A stretch of 64,000 nucleotides of DNA from Oscillospiraceae bacterium (GCA_017848055.1 JAGALZ010000039.1:23075-87074); one strand, 5' to 3'. Shown: positions 41,722-50,062, numbered from the stretch's first letter. The notes: generated by a model from the sequence alone, not told the origin. Numbers and translations are program-made.

Positions 41722-42894
41722 ATGAATTACGCAGAAGAATCACTTAAAAAACATTACGAATGGAAGGGCAAGGTTGAGGTAATCTGCCGTGCTCCTCTTG
41801 AAACAAGAGATGACCTTTCTCTCGCCTACACTCCCGGTGTTGCACAGCCTTGTCTTGAAATTCAGAAGGATGTTGACAAGAGCTACGAGCTTACAAGACG
41901 TTCAAATCTTGTCGCTGTTGTAACTGACGGCACTGCTGTTCTCGGACTGGGTGACATCGGCCCTGAGGCAGGTATGCCTGTTATGGAAGGCAAGTGTGCA
42001 CTCTTCAAGGCATTCGGCGACGTTGACGCTGTTCCTCTTTGTATACGCTCCAAAGAGGTTGACGACATTGTTAACACTGTACGACTTCTTGCAGGCTCAT
42101 TCGGCGGTGTAAACTTAGAGGACATCTCAGCTCCACGATGCTTTGTAATCGAAAGAAGACTCAAGGAGTGCTGTGATATTCCGATTTTCCACGACGACCA
42201 GCATGGTACTGCTGTTGTATGTCTTGCCGCTATGCTCAATGCTCTCAAGCTGACAGGCAAGAAACTCGACGAAATCAGGGTAGTAACAAGCGGTGCAGGT
42301 GCGGCAGGTATTGCTATCATCAGACTGCTTATCGCAATGGGACTCAAGGATGTTGTTCTCTGCGACAGAAAGGGTGCCATTTACGAGGGCAGAGACGGTC
42401 TTAACGCTGAAAAGGCTGAGATGGCGAAAATCACAAACAGAGAAATGAGAAAGGGCTCGCTGGCTGATGTTCTCGCAGGTGCAGACGTATTTATCGGCGT
42501 TTCGGCTCCCGGCTGTGTTACTCAGGATATGGTACGCTCAATGGCTCCTAACCCTATCCTCTTCCCTATGGCAAATCCTACTCCAGAAATTATGCCTGAC
42601 CTCGCAAAGGAAGCAGGTGCGGCAGTTGTAGGAACAGGCAGAAGCGACTTTCCTAACCAGATTAACAACGTGCTTGCATTCCCGGGAATCTTCCGTGGTG
42701 CGCTTGACGTGAGAGCTTCTGACATCAACGACGAGATGAAGGTAGCGGCTGCAAAGGCTATCGCTGAGTTTGTTACAGATGACAAGCTTTCAGCTGACTA
42801 CATTATCCCATCGGCTCTTGACAAGAATGTTGCAACAGCCGTTGCAAAGGCAGTAGCTCAGGCTGCAAGAGACACAGGAGTTGCAAGAATATAA
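41722..42894 (+). CDS. NAD(P)-dependent malic enzyme
   Basis: A 390-residue enzyme that decarboxylates malate to pyruvate. The short bacterial form begins with DLSLAYTPGVAQPCLEI, a conserved family segment, has the metal-binding FHDDQHGTAVV, the dinucleotide-binding VTSGAGAAGIAI, and the ANPTPEI block. Length is typical (about 390). It is divergent from a D-lactate dehydrogenase-like gene. Both act at the pyruvate node of fermentation, so common control through the palindrome between them is plausible. Confidence 0.95.
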   Translation: MNYAEESLKKHYEWKGKVEVICRAPLETRDDLSLAYTPGVAQPCLEIQKDVDKSYELTRRSNLVAVVTDGTAVLGLGDIGPEAGMPVMEGKCALFKAFGDVDAVPLCIRSKEVDDIVNTVRLLAGSFGGVNLEDISAPRCFVIERRLKECCDIPIFHDDQHGTAVVCLAAMLNALKLTGKKLDEIRVVTSGAGAAGIAIIRLLIAMGLKDVVLCDRKGAIYEGRDGLNAEKAEMAKITNREMRKGSLADVLAGADVFIGVSAPGCVTQDMVRSMAPNPILFPMANPTPEIMPDLAKEAGAAVVGTGRSDFPNQINNVLAFPGIFRGALDVRASDINDEMKVAAAKAIAEFVTDDKLSADYIIPSALDKNVATAVAKAVAQAARDTGVARI

Positions 42895-42903
42895 GTAAAC
42901 AGA

Positions 42904-42936
42904 GGGTGTCCGCAGTAGGTTCGGACGCCCTTTTAT
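42904..42936 (+). terminator. Terminator of the malic enzyme gene
   Basis: GGGTGTCCG and CGGACGCCC arms (42904-42912, 42922-42930) followed by TTTTATTATG. Confidence 0.8.
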
Positions 42937-43099
42937 TATGATTTATCCGTCATTTTGCAACAAACAACGGGGCTTTTTTATCCCATTAGTGACAAATCGC
43001 AAAATTGAAACGGCGAGCGAGAAATGGAGAGAAATAAAGAAAAACAAAGAGATTTCAAGCGTTTGAGGGATATAAATTAAAAATTCGGCAAAATACCTA

Positions 43100-43127
43100 T
43101 TGACAAGTTTCAAAAAGATGATATAAT
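43100..43127 (+). promoter_or_regulatory. Promoter of rplM-rpsI
   Basis: TTGACA (43100-43105), 16 bases, TATAAT (43122-43127). The region 42937-43099 holds no gene; it contains A/G-rich sequence. The leader is about 55 bases; no clear L13 leader fold was drawn. Confidence 0.75.
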
Positions 43128-43190
43128 AGTTAATGTTGTTTCAGTCAGAATACAGATTGAAAGAAATAAAATACAATGGAGGAATAGAAT

Positions 43191-43619
43191 ATGTCAACTT
43201 ACATGCCAAAGGCAAACGACATTAACCGTACATGGTACATCCTTGATGCAGAAGGCGTTTCTCTCGGTAGAGTTGCAGCTAAGGCTGCTACAATCCTCAG
43301 AGGTAAGCACAAGCCAACTTACGCTCCACACGCTGATTGCGGTGACTATGTAATCATCATCAACACTGACAAGGCTGTTCTCACAGGCAAGAAGCTTGAT
43401 CAGAAGTACTACAGATGGCACACAGGCTGGATTGGTGGCCTCAAGGAAATCAAGTACGACAAGCTTATGGCTGAGCAGTCCGACAGAGCTATGACAATCG
43501 CTGTTACAGGAATGCTCCCTAACAACACACTCGGCCGCAAGGCTGCTACACGTCTCAGAGTTTTCAAGGGTGCTGAACACAATCAGGCTTCCAGAAACCC
43601 TGTTGAGTGCAATTTCTAA
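43191..43619 (+). CDS. rplM: Large ribosomal subunit protein uL13
   Basis: A 142-residue ribosomal protein. RTWYILDAEGVSLGRVAAKA, the LRGKHKPTYAPHADCGDYVI segment and GMLPNNTLGRKAATRLRVFKG are standard L13. AAGGAGG-type ribosome site GGAGG precedes the ATG. It is followed after 18 bases by rpsI, the usual order. Confidence 0.98.
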   Translation: MSTYMPKANDINRTWYILDAEGVSLGRVAAKAATILRGKHKPTYAPHADCGDYVIIINTDKAVLTGKKLDQKYYRWHTGWIGGLKEIKYDKLMAEQSDRAMTIAVTGMLPNNTLGRKAATRLRVFKGAEHNQASRNPVECNF

Positions 43620-43637
43620 GAAAGGAGCTAACTTAAG

Positions 43638-44039
43638 ATGTACGAATCAAAGACACAATACTACTACGGCACAGGCAGAAGAAAGCACTCTGTTGCAAGA
43701 GTAAGAGTTTACCCTGGCTCCGGTAATATCACAATCAACGGCAGAAGCATCGACGACTACTTCGGACTTGAAACACTCAAGCTCATCGTTCGTCAGCCTC
43801 TCGCTCTCACAAACAACACTGAAAACTTCGACGTTATCTGCACAGTTGCAGGCGGCGGTGTTACAGGTCAGGCTGGTGCTATCAGACACGGTATCTCAAG
43901 AGCTCTCCTTCAGTTCAACGGCGAGCTCCGTCCAGAACTCAAGAAGGCTGGCTTCCTCACTCGTGACCCAAGAATGAAGGAAAGAAAGAAGTACGGTCTC
44001 AAGGCTGCACGTCGTGCTCCTCAGTTCTCAAAGAGATAA
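43638..44039 (+). CDS. rpsI: Small ribosomal subunit protein uS9
   Basis: A 133-residue ribosomal protein. The start [19 protein letters not shown], the [20 protein letters not shown] block and the end RAPQFSKR are standard for S9; its C-terminal Lys-Arg reaches the P-site tRNA. An AGGAG ribosome site is found 18 bases after the rplM stop. A terminator follows. Confidence 0.98.
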   Translation: MYESKTQYYYGTGRRKHSVARVRVYPGSGNITINGRSIDDYFGLETLKLIVRQPLALTNNTENFDVICTVAGGGVTGQAGAIRHGISRALLQFNGELRPELKKAGFLTRDPRMKERKKYGLKAARRAPQFSKR

Positions 44040-44059
44040 TTACATTTTGTTGTGTTATC

Positions 44060-44094
44060 AAAGACATCCATCTTTTCGATGGGTGTCTTTTTTC
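44060..44094 (+). terminator. Terminator of rplM-rpsI
   Basis: AAAGACA-TCCA and TGGG-TGTCTTT arms around a short loop, then TTTTCT. Confidence 0.8.
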
Positions 44095-44096
44095 TA

Positions 44097-44125
44097 TTGA
44101 TTTTCTATCCTGATTATGATATAAT
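44097..44125 (+). promoter_or_regulatory. Promoter of the structured RNA
   Basis: TTGATT (44097-44102), 17 bases, TATAAT (44120-44125). The expected start is at about 44132, exactly at the base of the folded RNA. Confidence 0.75.
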
Positions 44126-44131
44126 GATAAT

Positions 44132-44348
44132 TGCCAAACTAACTTAATATTTGTGAATTGTGAGTGCATTATCTTTTTATGGGATAACTATGCTCTTTTT
44201 TAGCATACTATTATCATCTTTGAATTTGACAAAATGCAAATTCCATTTATGATGATATAGTGTGCTTGCACTCGATTTCACATAAAGTTAGTTTGGCGAC
44301 TATCGGAGTTTGCGTTTTTGTGCGGTTACTTCGGTAGCCGCACTTTTT
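44132..44348 (+). ncRNA. Structured RNA with own promoter and terminator, class unknown
   Basis: The transcript can close on itself. P1 is a perfect 13-bp helix (44133-44145 with 44285-44297), extended by a 6-bp helix (44152-44157 with 44277-44282) and a 7-bp helix (44162-44168 with 44267-44273). Inside are three hairpins: 44169-44187, 44189-44207, and 44208-44260 with a 7-bp inner helix. A 10-bp UUCG-loop terminator (44320-44343) with five T follows. The gene at 44376 comes next. It may be a leader (riboswitch-like) or a free small RNA. No known class was recognised; 6S RNA was considered. Confidence 0.62.
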
Positions 44349-44375
44349 ATTTTATATAATTTAGGAGGAAGAAAA

Positions 44376-45422
44376 ATGGGAACGGCATTGGTTGTCATAT
44401 CTGGACTAGGTCTTTTCGCAAGCATCGGCATATTTGTTATTTCTATGCTACGAAAACTTTTCTTTAAGTTAACTAAAAACACAGAAAAAATGAATAAGGC
44501 TCGCAAATGTTCAATAATCTCTGCTATTACTTTTGGAGCATTTTTAATCATATTTATTGCTACAATGATTATTGGACCCAAATTAGACCCTGTTGGCTGG
44601 TGTACATCACATGAATATAATATAGTTGAACAAAAAGATTCAACCTGCACTAATAGCGGATACATAATAAGAGTTTGTTCACTATGCGGAGACGAAACCA
44701 AAGAAACAATTGATGCTCATCACTCTTGGGTTGAACAAGTTGTTGAAAAAGCAACATGCACATCAAAACAGAAGATAGAAAAGAAATGCTCAAGATGTGG
44801 AACAACTGAATACATAGAAAGTGGTGAGGTTCTTGCTCACACTTGGGAAAAAGACAAGGTTATAGAAGCAACTTGTTCTCACCCAAAGCAGACTATCAAC
44901 AAATGTTCTGTATGCGGAACATCCGAAACTGTTGAAGAAGGTTCTACTCTACCTCACAATTTTGGAGAATGGACTACTATCATAGAGCCTACAACTGAAA
45001 AAGAAGGACAACAAGCACGTACTTGCACCATATGTAATCATAGCGAAAAAACAAACATACTTAAGAAATCACCAATAACTATTATGAGCATAACATACAA
45101 CATAGATTATGTTGGTGGCGTAGAATGGACATACGATATAAAAAACAACTCACCCAAAACAATAAAATATATTACATTACAATGGTCTTGCTATAATGCA
45201 GTCGGAGACCCTATCTATGATGAAATTGATGGTCAAAACATTACTGGAATGAAAATAACCGGACCATTAGAAAGCGGTCAATCAAAACAATACACTAACG
45301 CTACAAAGTTTTATAATCATTCATATGCTTCATCCTCTATGGTTACTATATCGGTTGAGTTTATGGACGGCGATATAATAAATATAACTGATAGCGAATA
45401 CACAAACATTTTTAAGAATTAA
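44376..45422 (+). CDS. Membrane protein with CxxC repeats
   Basis: A 348-residue protein. Two hydrophobic helices (about 3-22, 44-64) precede an extracellular part with four repeats of about 37 residues, each with HxW, ATC and a CSxCGxxE motif (VCSLCG, KCSRCG, KCSVCG, TCTICN). A final beta domain of about 110 residues (SITYNIDYVGGVEWTYDIKN) is like the FxLYD or DUF type seen in secreted Firmicutes proteins. The repeats resemble those in other Clostridia surface proteins and may bind zinc. ATG at 44376 is chosen for AGGAGG at 44363-44368; an extension to 44310 passes through the terminator. The gene is AT-richer than neighbours. Confidence 0.82.
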   Translation: MGTALVVISGLGLFASIGIFVISMLRKLFFKLTKNTEKMNKARKCSIISAITFGAFLIIFIATMIIGPKLDPVGWCTSHEYNIVEQKDSTCTNSGYIIRVCSLCGDETKETIDAHHSWVEQVVEKATCTSKQKIEKKCSRCGTTEYIESGEVLAHTWEKDKVIEATCSHPKQTINKCSVCGTSETVEEGSTLPHNFGEWTTIIEPTTEKEGQQARTCTICNHSEKTNILKKSPITIMSITYNIDYVGGVEWTYDIKNNSPKTIKYITLQWSCYNAVGDPIYDEIDGQNITGMKITGPLESGQSKQYTNATKFYNHSYASSSMVTISVEFMDGDIINITDSEYTNIFKN

Positions 45423-45440
45423 GATTATGTTACGAAAATT

Positions 45441-45470
45441 ATCCTCCTCGGTTTTCGGGGAGGATTTTTT
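45441..45470 (+). terminator. Terminator of the CxxC-repeat gene
   Basis: ATCCTCC and GGAGGAT arms (45441-45447, 45459-45465) followed by a T-run. Confidence 0.8.
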
Positions 45471-45524
45471 ATTGCTCCTAAAACGCACTTGCTGTGGGAT
45501 TTGGTGAGCCTTGTACAAAAAACT

Positions 45525-45550
45525 TTATTACGAAAAGCTTTTCGTAATAA
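45525..45550. repeat. 26-bp perfect palindrome
   Basis: TTATTACGAAAAG and its complement meet at the centre with no spacer. It lies 110 bases before the GH5 leader ORF. No T-run follows, so an operator is more likely than a terminator; the region 45471-45635 contains no gene. Confidence 0.6.
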
Positions 45551-45635
45551 TACGCAGCACAGATTTGATATACAAGTAAAATCTTAGATATATCTTGTTA
45601 ATTTATCGTGCTAAAATCATTGTCAAGGAGGGGCG

Positions 45636-45686
45636 GTGGAGCATTACTGCTCGTGCAGGCTTGCAATAGAACACACCGTCTTATAA
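45636..45686 (+). CDS. 16-residue leader peptide before the GH5 gene
   Basis: GTG at 45636 is preceded by AAGGAGGGG at 45625-45633, a near-perfect ribosome site. The product reads MEHYCSCRLAIEHTVL and stops (TAA) four bases before the GH5 start. The GH5 gene itself has no ribosome site at its own start, so its translation probably depends on ribosomes leaving the leader. The peptide content has no run of one amino acid that would suggest attenuation. Confidence 0.55.
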   Translation: MEHYCSCRLAIEHTVL

Positions 45687-45690
45687 AATT

Positions 45691-46806
45691 ATGAACAAGA
45701 AGGTAATTATTGCGATTACAACTGCGGTAGTTGTACTTGCGGCGGCTATTTCACTTATCGTTATCAAGCCTTGGGCAGATGACAATGCTGACAGCTCTTC
45801 TGCTGTTGATTCTTCATCAGTTGCAGATTCCGTTGCTGATGAGAGCGAAGCCGACAGCTCCTCAGAGCCTGAAGCTTCAAGCTCCGAGCCTGAAGCTCCT
45901 GCAAAGGAAGCTACTCCGGTTGATTACTACGGCGAGATGAAGGTTGTTGACGGAAAGATAACAGGCAGCAAGACCGGTGAGCCTATGAGAGTAACAGGCA
46001 TGAGCTTCTTCTGGAGCAACTGGTCACAGAAGTACTACACTGCTGACTACGTTGACTATATGGTTGACGATTACGGATGCGAAGTTGTTCGTTGCTCTTA
46101 CGGTGTAATGGATGACGGTGTTCCTTATGACACATCATGTGAGCCTCTCATTGAGGATGTTATCGAGCAGGCTATTGAACGTGGCGTTTATGTAATCATT
46201 GACTGGCACTCTCACGGTGCTCACAACAACCCTGATGAGGCTGTAAGATACTTCGGTGAGCTTGCTCAGAAATACGGTCAGTATGACAACGTAATTTTTG
46301 AAGTGTACAACGAGCCTACACAGGTGCTCTGGAAGACAGTCAAGGAGTACGCTGAGATTGTTATTGCTGAAATCAGAAAGTACTCCGATAACCTCATCAT
46401 CGTTGGTTCACCACAGTGGTCACAGAAGGTTATGAACGCTGCAACAAATCCTATAGAGGACGAAAATGTTGCTTACACTCTTCATTTCTATGCAGGTACC
46501 CACGGCAAGTGGCTCAGAGATGAGGCTGACAACGCAATGGAACAGGGCATTGCAATCTTCATCACCGAGTGGGGCAGTGTTAATGCTGACGGAAACGGTG
46601 CTATTGCTAAGCAGTCCACAGAGGAATGGTTCCAGTGGATGGATGAAAAGGGCATCTCAAGCTGTAACTGGGCTATCAATGACAAGGAAGAGGGCTCAAG
46701 CATCTTCGTTAAGGACAGCAACAACGAGCTTACCGAAACAGGTATTTACATCAAGGAGCTTATCAAGCAGAGAACAGATAATGCACCTTGGAAAAAGGCT
46801 TCGTAA
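45691..46806 (+). CDS. GH5 cellulase-type endoglucanase, membrane-anchored or secreted
   Basis: A 371-residue glycoside hydrolase family 5 (subfamily 2-like) enzyme. An N-terminal hydrophobic helix (about 5-26, uncleaved anchor or signal) is followed by a Ser/Glu/Ala-rich acidic linker (30-75) and the catalytic TIM barrel (about 80-365). The acid/base is Glu208 in VYNEP and the nucleophile Glu293 in ITEWGSV. DWHSHG and LHFYAGTHG are family-typical. No dockerin or cellulose-binding module follows. It probably cuts beta-1,4-glucan at the cell surface. The start lacks a ribosome site of its own (see leader ORF at 45636). Confidence 0.93.
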   Translation: MNKKVIIAITTAVVVLAAAISLIVIKPWADDNADSSSAVDSSSVADSVADESEADSSSEPEASSSEPEAPAKEATPVDYYGEMKVVDGKITGSKTGEPMRVTGMSFFWSNWSQKYYTADYVDYMVDDYGCEVVRCSYGVMDDGVPYDTSCEPLIEDVIEQAIERGVYVIIDWHSHGAHNNPDEAVRYFGELAQKYGQYDNVIFEVYNEPTQVLWKTVKEYAEIVIAEIRKYSDNLIIVGSPQWSQKVMNAATNPIEDENVAYTLHFYAGTHGKWLRDEADNAMEQGIAIFITEWGSVNADGNGAIAKQSTEEWFQWMDEKGISSCNWAINDKEEGSSIFVKDSNNELTETGIYIKELIKQRTDNAPWKKAS

Positions 46807-46818
46807 TTCTCACATTAG

Positions 46819-46852
46819 AAAAGACCGATTGAAATTCAATCGGTCTTTTTGA
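46819..46852. terminator. Bidirectional terminator after the GH5 gene
   Basis: A long stem of about 13-14 bp (AAAGACCGATTGAA with its complement) and a T-run, between convergent genes. Confidence 0.85.
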
Positions 46853-46859
46853 TTTCACT

Positions 46860-47849
46860 TTAGAGTGCGAGGATATCTTCAATCTTCTGTATTTCCTCAG
46901 CTGTAAAGTCGAGCTTTTCAATTGAAGCGACATTTTCAACAATCTGTGAAGGACGGCTTGCACCGATAAGCACAGTTGTGACAGCCTTATTATTAAGCAC
47001 CCACGAGAGTGCGAGCTGAGAGAGCTTCTGACCTCTTGCCTGTGCAACCTCGTTGAGCTTATTGAGCTTTGTAAGCATCTTCTCGTCTATCTCGTTTCCA
47101 ATCCAGGTTTCTCCCCTGCCGACTCTTGAATCTTCAGGAATTCCGCCTAAATACTTGTTTGTAAGAAGACCCTGATAGAGTGGTGAGAATACAGCAAGAC
47201 CAAAGCCCTTTTCAATTGCGAGCTTATCGAGTCCATCTCTTTCAATCCAGCGGTTAAGCATTGCATACGAAGGCTGGTTGAGAACAAACGGAGTATGGAG
47301 CTCCTTGAAGATATTTATCATTTCGGTTGTCTTTTCGCTGTTGTAGTTTGAGATACCTACATAGAGTGCCTTGCCCTGCTTTACGGCGTTATCGAGTGCA
47401 AGGGCTGTTTCCTCAAGCGGAGTGTTCGGGTCATACACGTGGTGGTAGAAGATATCTACATAGTCGAGCTTCATTCTCTTGAGGCTCTGGTCAAGTGACG
47501 CTGTGAGGTACTTTCTTGAGCCGTTCTTATCCCCGTATGGGCCCGGCCACATATCATAACCCGCCTTTGTGGAGATGCACATTTCATCACGGTAATGGCG
47601 CATACCATCGAGGATTGCACCGAAATTACGCTCGGCACTTCCATCGTAGCCGCCGTAGTTGTTTGCAAGGTCAAAATGTGTGATACCTAAGTTGAAAGCG
47701 GTATGCACCATTTCTTCCATATTTGCAAGGCTTCCCTTATTGCCGAAGTTCTGCCAGAAGCCGAGAGAAACAGCGGGGAGCTTCAGTCCGCTTTTTCCGC
47801 AGCGATTGTATATCATTTTATCATATCTTTTTTCATCAGCTAAAAACAT
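46860..47849 (-). CDS. Aldo/keto reductase (YghZ/Gpr-like)
   Basis: A 329-residue NADPH-dependent reductase. The catalytic residues appear as Asp in FDLANNYGG with Tyr, Lys in STKAGYDMWPGPYG, and His in DIFYHHVYDPNTP. Length and the block RKYLTASLDQSLKRMKLDYV match the YghZ (L-glyceraldehyde 3-phosphate reductase) group, which also detoxifies methylglyoxal. AAGGAGG stands eight bases before the ATG. It is a single gene with its own promoter at 47879-47907. Confidence 0.93.
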   Translation of the reverse strand: MFLADEKRYDKMIYNRCGKSGLKLPAVSLGFWQNFGNKGSLANMEEMVHTAFNLGITHFDLANNYGGYDGSAERNFGAILDGMRHYRDEMCISTKAGYDMWPGPYGDKNGSRKYLTASLDQSLKRMKLDYVDIFYHHVYDPNTPLEETALALDNAVKQGKALYVGISNYNSEKTTEMINIFKELHTPFVLNQPSYAMLNRWIERDGLDKLAIEKGFGLAVFSPLYQGLLTNKYLGGIPEDSRVGRGETWIGNEIDEKMLTKLNKLNEVAQARGQKLSQLALSWVLNNKAVTTVLIGASRPSQIVENVASIEKLDFTAEEIQKIEDILAL

Positions 47850-47878
47850 CTGATTACCTCCTTAGAATTACTATTTAT

Positions 47879-47907
47879 ATGATATCAGCATAAAATTACA
47901 TTGTCAA
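47879..47907 (-). promoter_or_regulatory. Promoter of the aldo/keto reductase gene
   Basis: Minus-strand TTGACA (47902-47907), 17 bases, TATCAT (47879-47884). Confidence 0.65.
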
Positions 47908-48016
47908 TCTGTATGTTGCAATTTTAGGCAAAATTTTGTCTTGATTTTTTGTTGCAAATCAGATTTATTCACGTCATTTCAGGACACATTATATTTAGTG
48001 AATTTAAAACAAGGAG

Positions 48017-48517
48017 TTGATTCCGATAATCGGCATAAATTTCAGAAACGCTCTGTATCCTGCAATAAGAGCACTTTTCATTTTCTTTATCGGAGCTCTT
48101 TCGTACGGTACGATTGAGGTACTGACGAGAGGCTTCACACACATTTCCATGGGTTTTCTCGGCGGGATAAGCTTTATGTTTATAAGCTACACAAGCAAAT
48201 TACGTCGGGCAGACAAGCTGTCCCTTATACAACAGCTTATAGTATGTGCACTGTTCATAACCACCGCAGAGCTCCTTTGCGGAATGATTACAAATCTGAT
48301 TATGGGACTTGCTATATGGGATTACTCTGATATGCCTTTTAATTATCTCGGACAAATTTGCTTACCGTTTTCGCTCATCTGGGCTACAATAACTTATCTG
48401 GGTATTATTGTCGAGGAGAGAATCAGAATTGTTCTTTTTCATCAGTCAATTCCCTGCGTCAGACTTCGTCACTTTAACAAAGAAACAGCGACAAGGGAGA
48501 TTTCCCTGCCGCTGTGA
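48017..48517 (+). CDS. Putative ABC-transporter-permease-like membrane protein (CmpB/COG4905-like)
   Basis: A 166-residue integral membrane protein with four hydrophobic helices (about 15-33, 44-56, 70-92, 115-135). The motif IEVLTRGFTHISMGFLGGISF and the block LIMGLAIWDYSDMPFNYLGQ resemble the COG4905 family, often named putative ABC transporter permease without an ATPase partner. Function is unknown. The only visible start in front is TTG at 48017, but AAGGAG ends at 48016, directly against it; an ATA or ATT start a few bases on fits spacing better. The end overlaps a hairpin (48484-48515) that can terminate this gene. Confidence 0.72.
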   Translation: MIPIIGINFRNALYPAIRALFIFFIGALSYGTIEVLTRGFTHISMGFLGGISFMFISYTSKLRRADKLSLIQQLIVCALFITTAELLCGMITNLIMGLAIWDYSDMPFNYLGQICLPFSLIWATITYLGIIVEERIRIVLFHQSIPCVRLRHFNKETATREISLPL

Positions 48518-48521
48518 TATA

Positions 48522-49016
48522 TCATTTCAGCTTTTCACAAATATAGCTCTCGACCTCTGACTTATCAATTCCGAGCGAAACCGAGAACTCCTGATTGATT
48601 AGATTCTGAGCATCCTTCATAATTCTGTCGTCTGTCAGATTGGTTTTCTTGCCGAGGCTGATTCTGTCACACAGTTCGTTATACAGTCTTTTTATCATTG
48701 CGATAAGTGTTTCAGGGTCTGAACTTCTCATTGCAGCCGATAACACGAGCTTTCTCTTACGAAAATCATCAATCACGATTGGTTCAATTGAAGGAATCTT
48801 CGCAATCAGTGCTTCTATCTGCTCAGGGGTATACAAGGCTCTTACTTTCGAATCGAGTGAATCTGTCGGGATATAATACACCGAGCTGCCACCTTCAAGC
48901 GGTTCAAGCTTGCAGTACTCGTTTTGTGCGGTGCCGAAATTTTTCATCTCAAATCCGACAATCCTACAGACACCGGATGCACCATAAACGACGTACTGTC
49001 CTATGTTAAACATCAT
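48522..49016 (-). CDS. CarD family transcription regulator
   Basis: A 164-residue protein starting with the CarD/CdnL RNA-polymerase-interacting domain (MFNIGQYVVYGASGVCRIVG, like the Tudor fold that binds the RNAP beta subunit). A helical C-terminal DNA-binding-like domain (about 70-164) follows. It probably stabilises open complexes at promoters of rRNA or stress genes. It converges with the COG4905-like gene four bases away. The call rests on the N-terminal signature. Confidence 0.9.
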   Translation of the reverse strand: MMFNIGQYVVYGASGVCRIVGFEMKNFGTAQNEYCKLEPLEGGSSVYYIPTDSLDSKVRALYTPEQIEALIAKIPSIEPIVIDDFRKRKLVLSAAMRSSDPETLIAMIKRLYNELCDRISLGKKTNLTDDRIMKDAQNLINQEFSVSLGIDKSEVESYICEKLK

Positions 49017-49141
49017 ATTAAGCTCACTTCATTATTTCGGACATTCTCTTATTTCAATTATATCAGAAAAGCCAAAATAATGTCATAGGCATTTTAACGA
49101 AAAAGCGAATGCAAAATTTATGCATAATTCTTACAAATCAA

Positions 49142-49172
49142 AACGCACCGCGAAATATAAGCGGTGCGTTAT
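49142..49172 (-). terminator. Terminator of the CheX/CheY-like pair
   Basis: A 10-bp perfect stem (49142-49151 with 49161-49170); on the minus strand it ends in TTTTGATTTG. Confidence 0.75.
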
Positions 49173-49177
49173 ACTTA

Positions 49178-50062
49178 TTAAAGATTTGAAACAATGAAGT
49201 GGACAGTACCGAACGAGAAAGCAACAGGGACATCGAGAGTTGTCTTATCAAAATCTACAGCTGTCTTATAAACAAATTCCTGAGGTTCAAGTGTCATCTC
49301 TTCGCCATACTCGTTTGACTGGTTTACGATAAACAGTCCGTTATGGAGATTGAGGAACTCACCTACTGTTGCGTTTACAAAGTCGTCAGCTGTATCGAGC
49401 TTTTCTTCGGAAAATCTTTCTGCAAACTTGACATAGATATCTGTATCACAGCAGATTGCAGTATAAGCGTCGGAATTATCGCCCTTAACCTTCTGTCCGA
49501 CCATATTTTCATAGTCGGCACAGGTTACAACTGAAGCGCTGAGCGGTGTAAAGTCATCGCCTACGAAACGAATAAGATTCTTGAAAAGGAGTGTAAGATA
49601 TGAAGAATATCTCACTGTATCTACACCGTCGACCTTATAGAAGTCAGATATAATCTTATCAAGCTTATCTGTCTTATCGCCGTTGAGGTCATCCTCAGAG
49701 AGCTGGTTAAAGCTCTTATAATCAGCAAGTGCTTTTTCGAACTGGGCATTTGTCAGAACACCGTTGTTTACAAGGGTCTGACCTAAGATAAGGTAATCCT
49801 GAGGCTGCTTTGACAAAAGCTCCTCTACCTGTTCCTTGGTTACAAAGCCCATTTCTACGGCTATATCACCTATTCTCTTATCGACTGTTGACTGAACCTG
49901 GTGGATAAATTCTACCTGGCCTGCTGTCATATAGCCTGCGTTGATTGCAAGAACGCCGAGTCTTGTCTTGGTATTCTTCTTATCGTCCAGAGCCTTTGCA
50001 AGCTGCTGGGCTGTTACGAGGCCTTCATTGAGAAGAAAGCTACCGAAAAACTGTGCAAACAT
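49178..50062 (-). CDS. MshEN-like plus CheX-like two-domain protein
   Basis: A 294-residue protein. Residues 1-120 carry repeated helix-turn units, LGVLAINAGYMTAGQVEFIH, IGDIAVEMGFVTKEQVEELL and LGQTLVNNGVLTNAQFEKAL, like the MshEN/GSPII_E N-terminal fold that binds c-di-GMP in other proteins. Residues 150-294 are a CheX/CheC-like phosphatase domain (VGDDFTPLSASVVTC, FAERFSEEKLDTADDFVNATVGEFLNLHNG), where ExxN is the typical catalytic motif (here D-x-x-N and E-x-x-N). It is the partner of the CheY-like gene five bases upstream. No flagellar or chemotaxis genes are nearby. A role in signal removal from the regulator is inferred. Confidence 0.78.
   Translation of the reverse strand: MFAQFFGSFLLNEGLVTAQQLAKALDDKKNTKTRLGVLAINAGYMTAGQVEFIHQVQSTVDKRIGDIAVEMGFVTKEQVEELLSKQPQDYLILGQTLVNNGVLTNAQFEKALADYKSFNQLSEDDLNGDKTDKLDKIISDFYKVDGVDTVRYSSYLTLLFKNLIRFVGDDFTPLSASVVTCADYENMVGQKVKGDNSDAYTAICCDTDIYVKFAERFSEEKLDTADDFVNATVGEFLNLHNGLFIVNQSNEYGEEMTLEPQEFVYKTAVDFDKTTLDVPVAFSFGTVHFIVSNL

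Noticed and set aside
42941..43190. L13 leader or another gene upstream of rplM
   Set aside because: Only a promoter and a short A-rich leader are seen; no conserved fold or ORF with ribosome site could be supported.
44132..44348. 6S RNA identity for the structured transcript
   Set aside because: The closing stem fits, but the interior shows three hairpins instead of a single rod with central bubble. The known 6S conserved parts could not be matched, so the class is left open.
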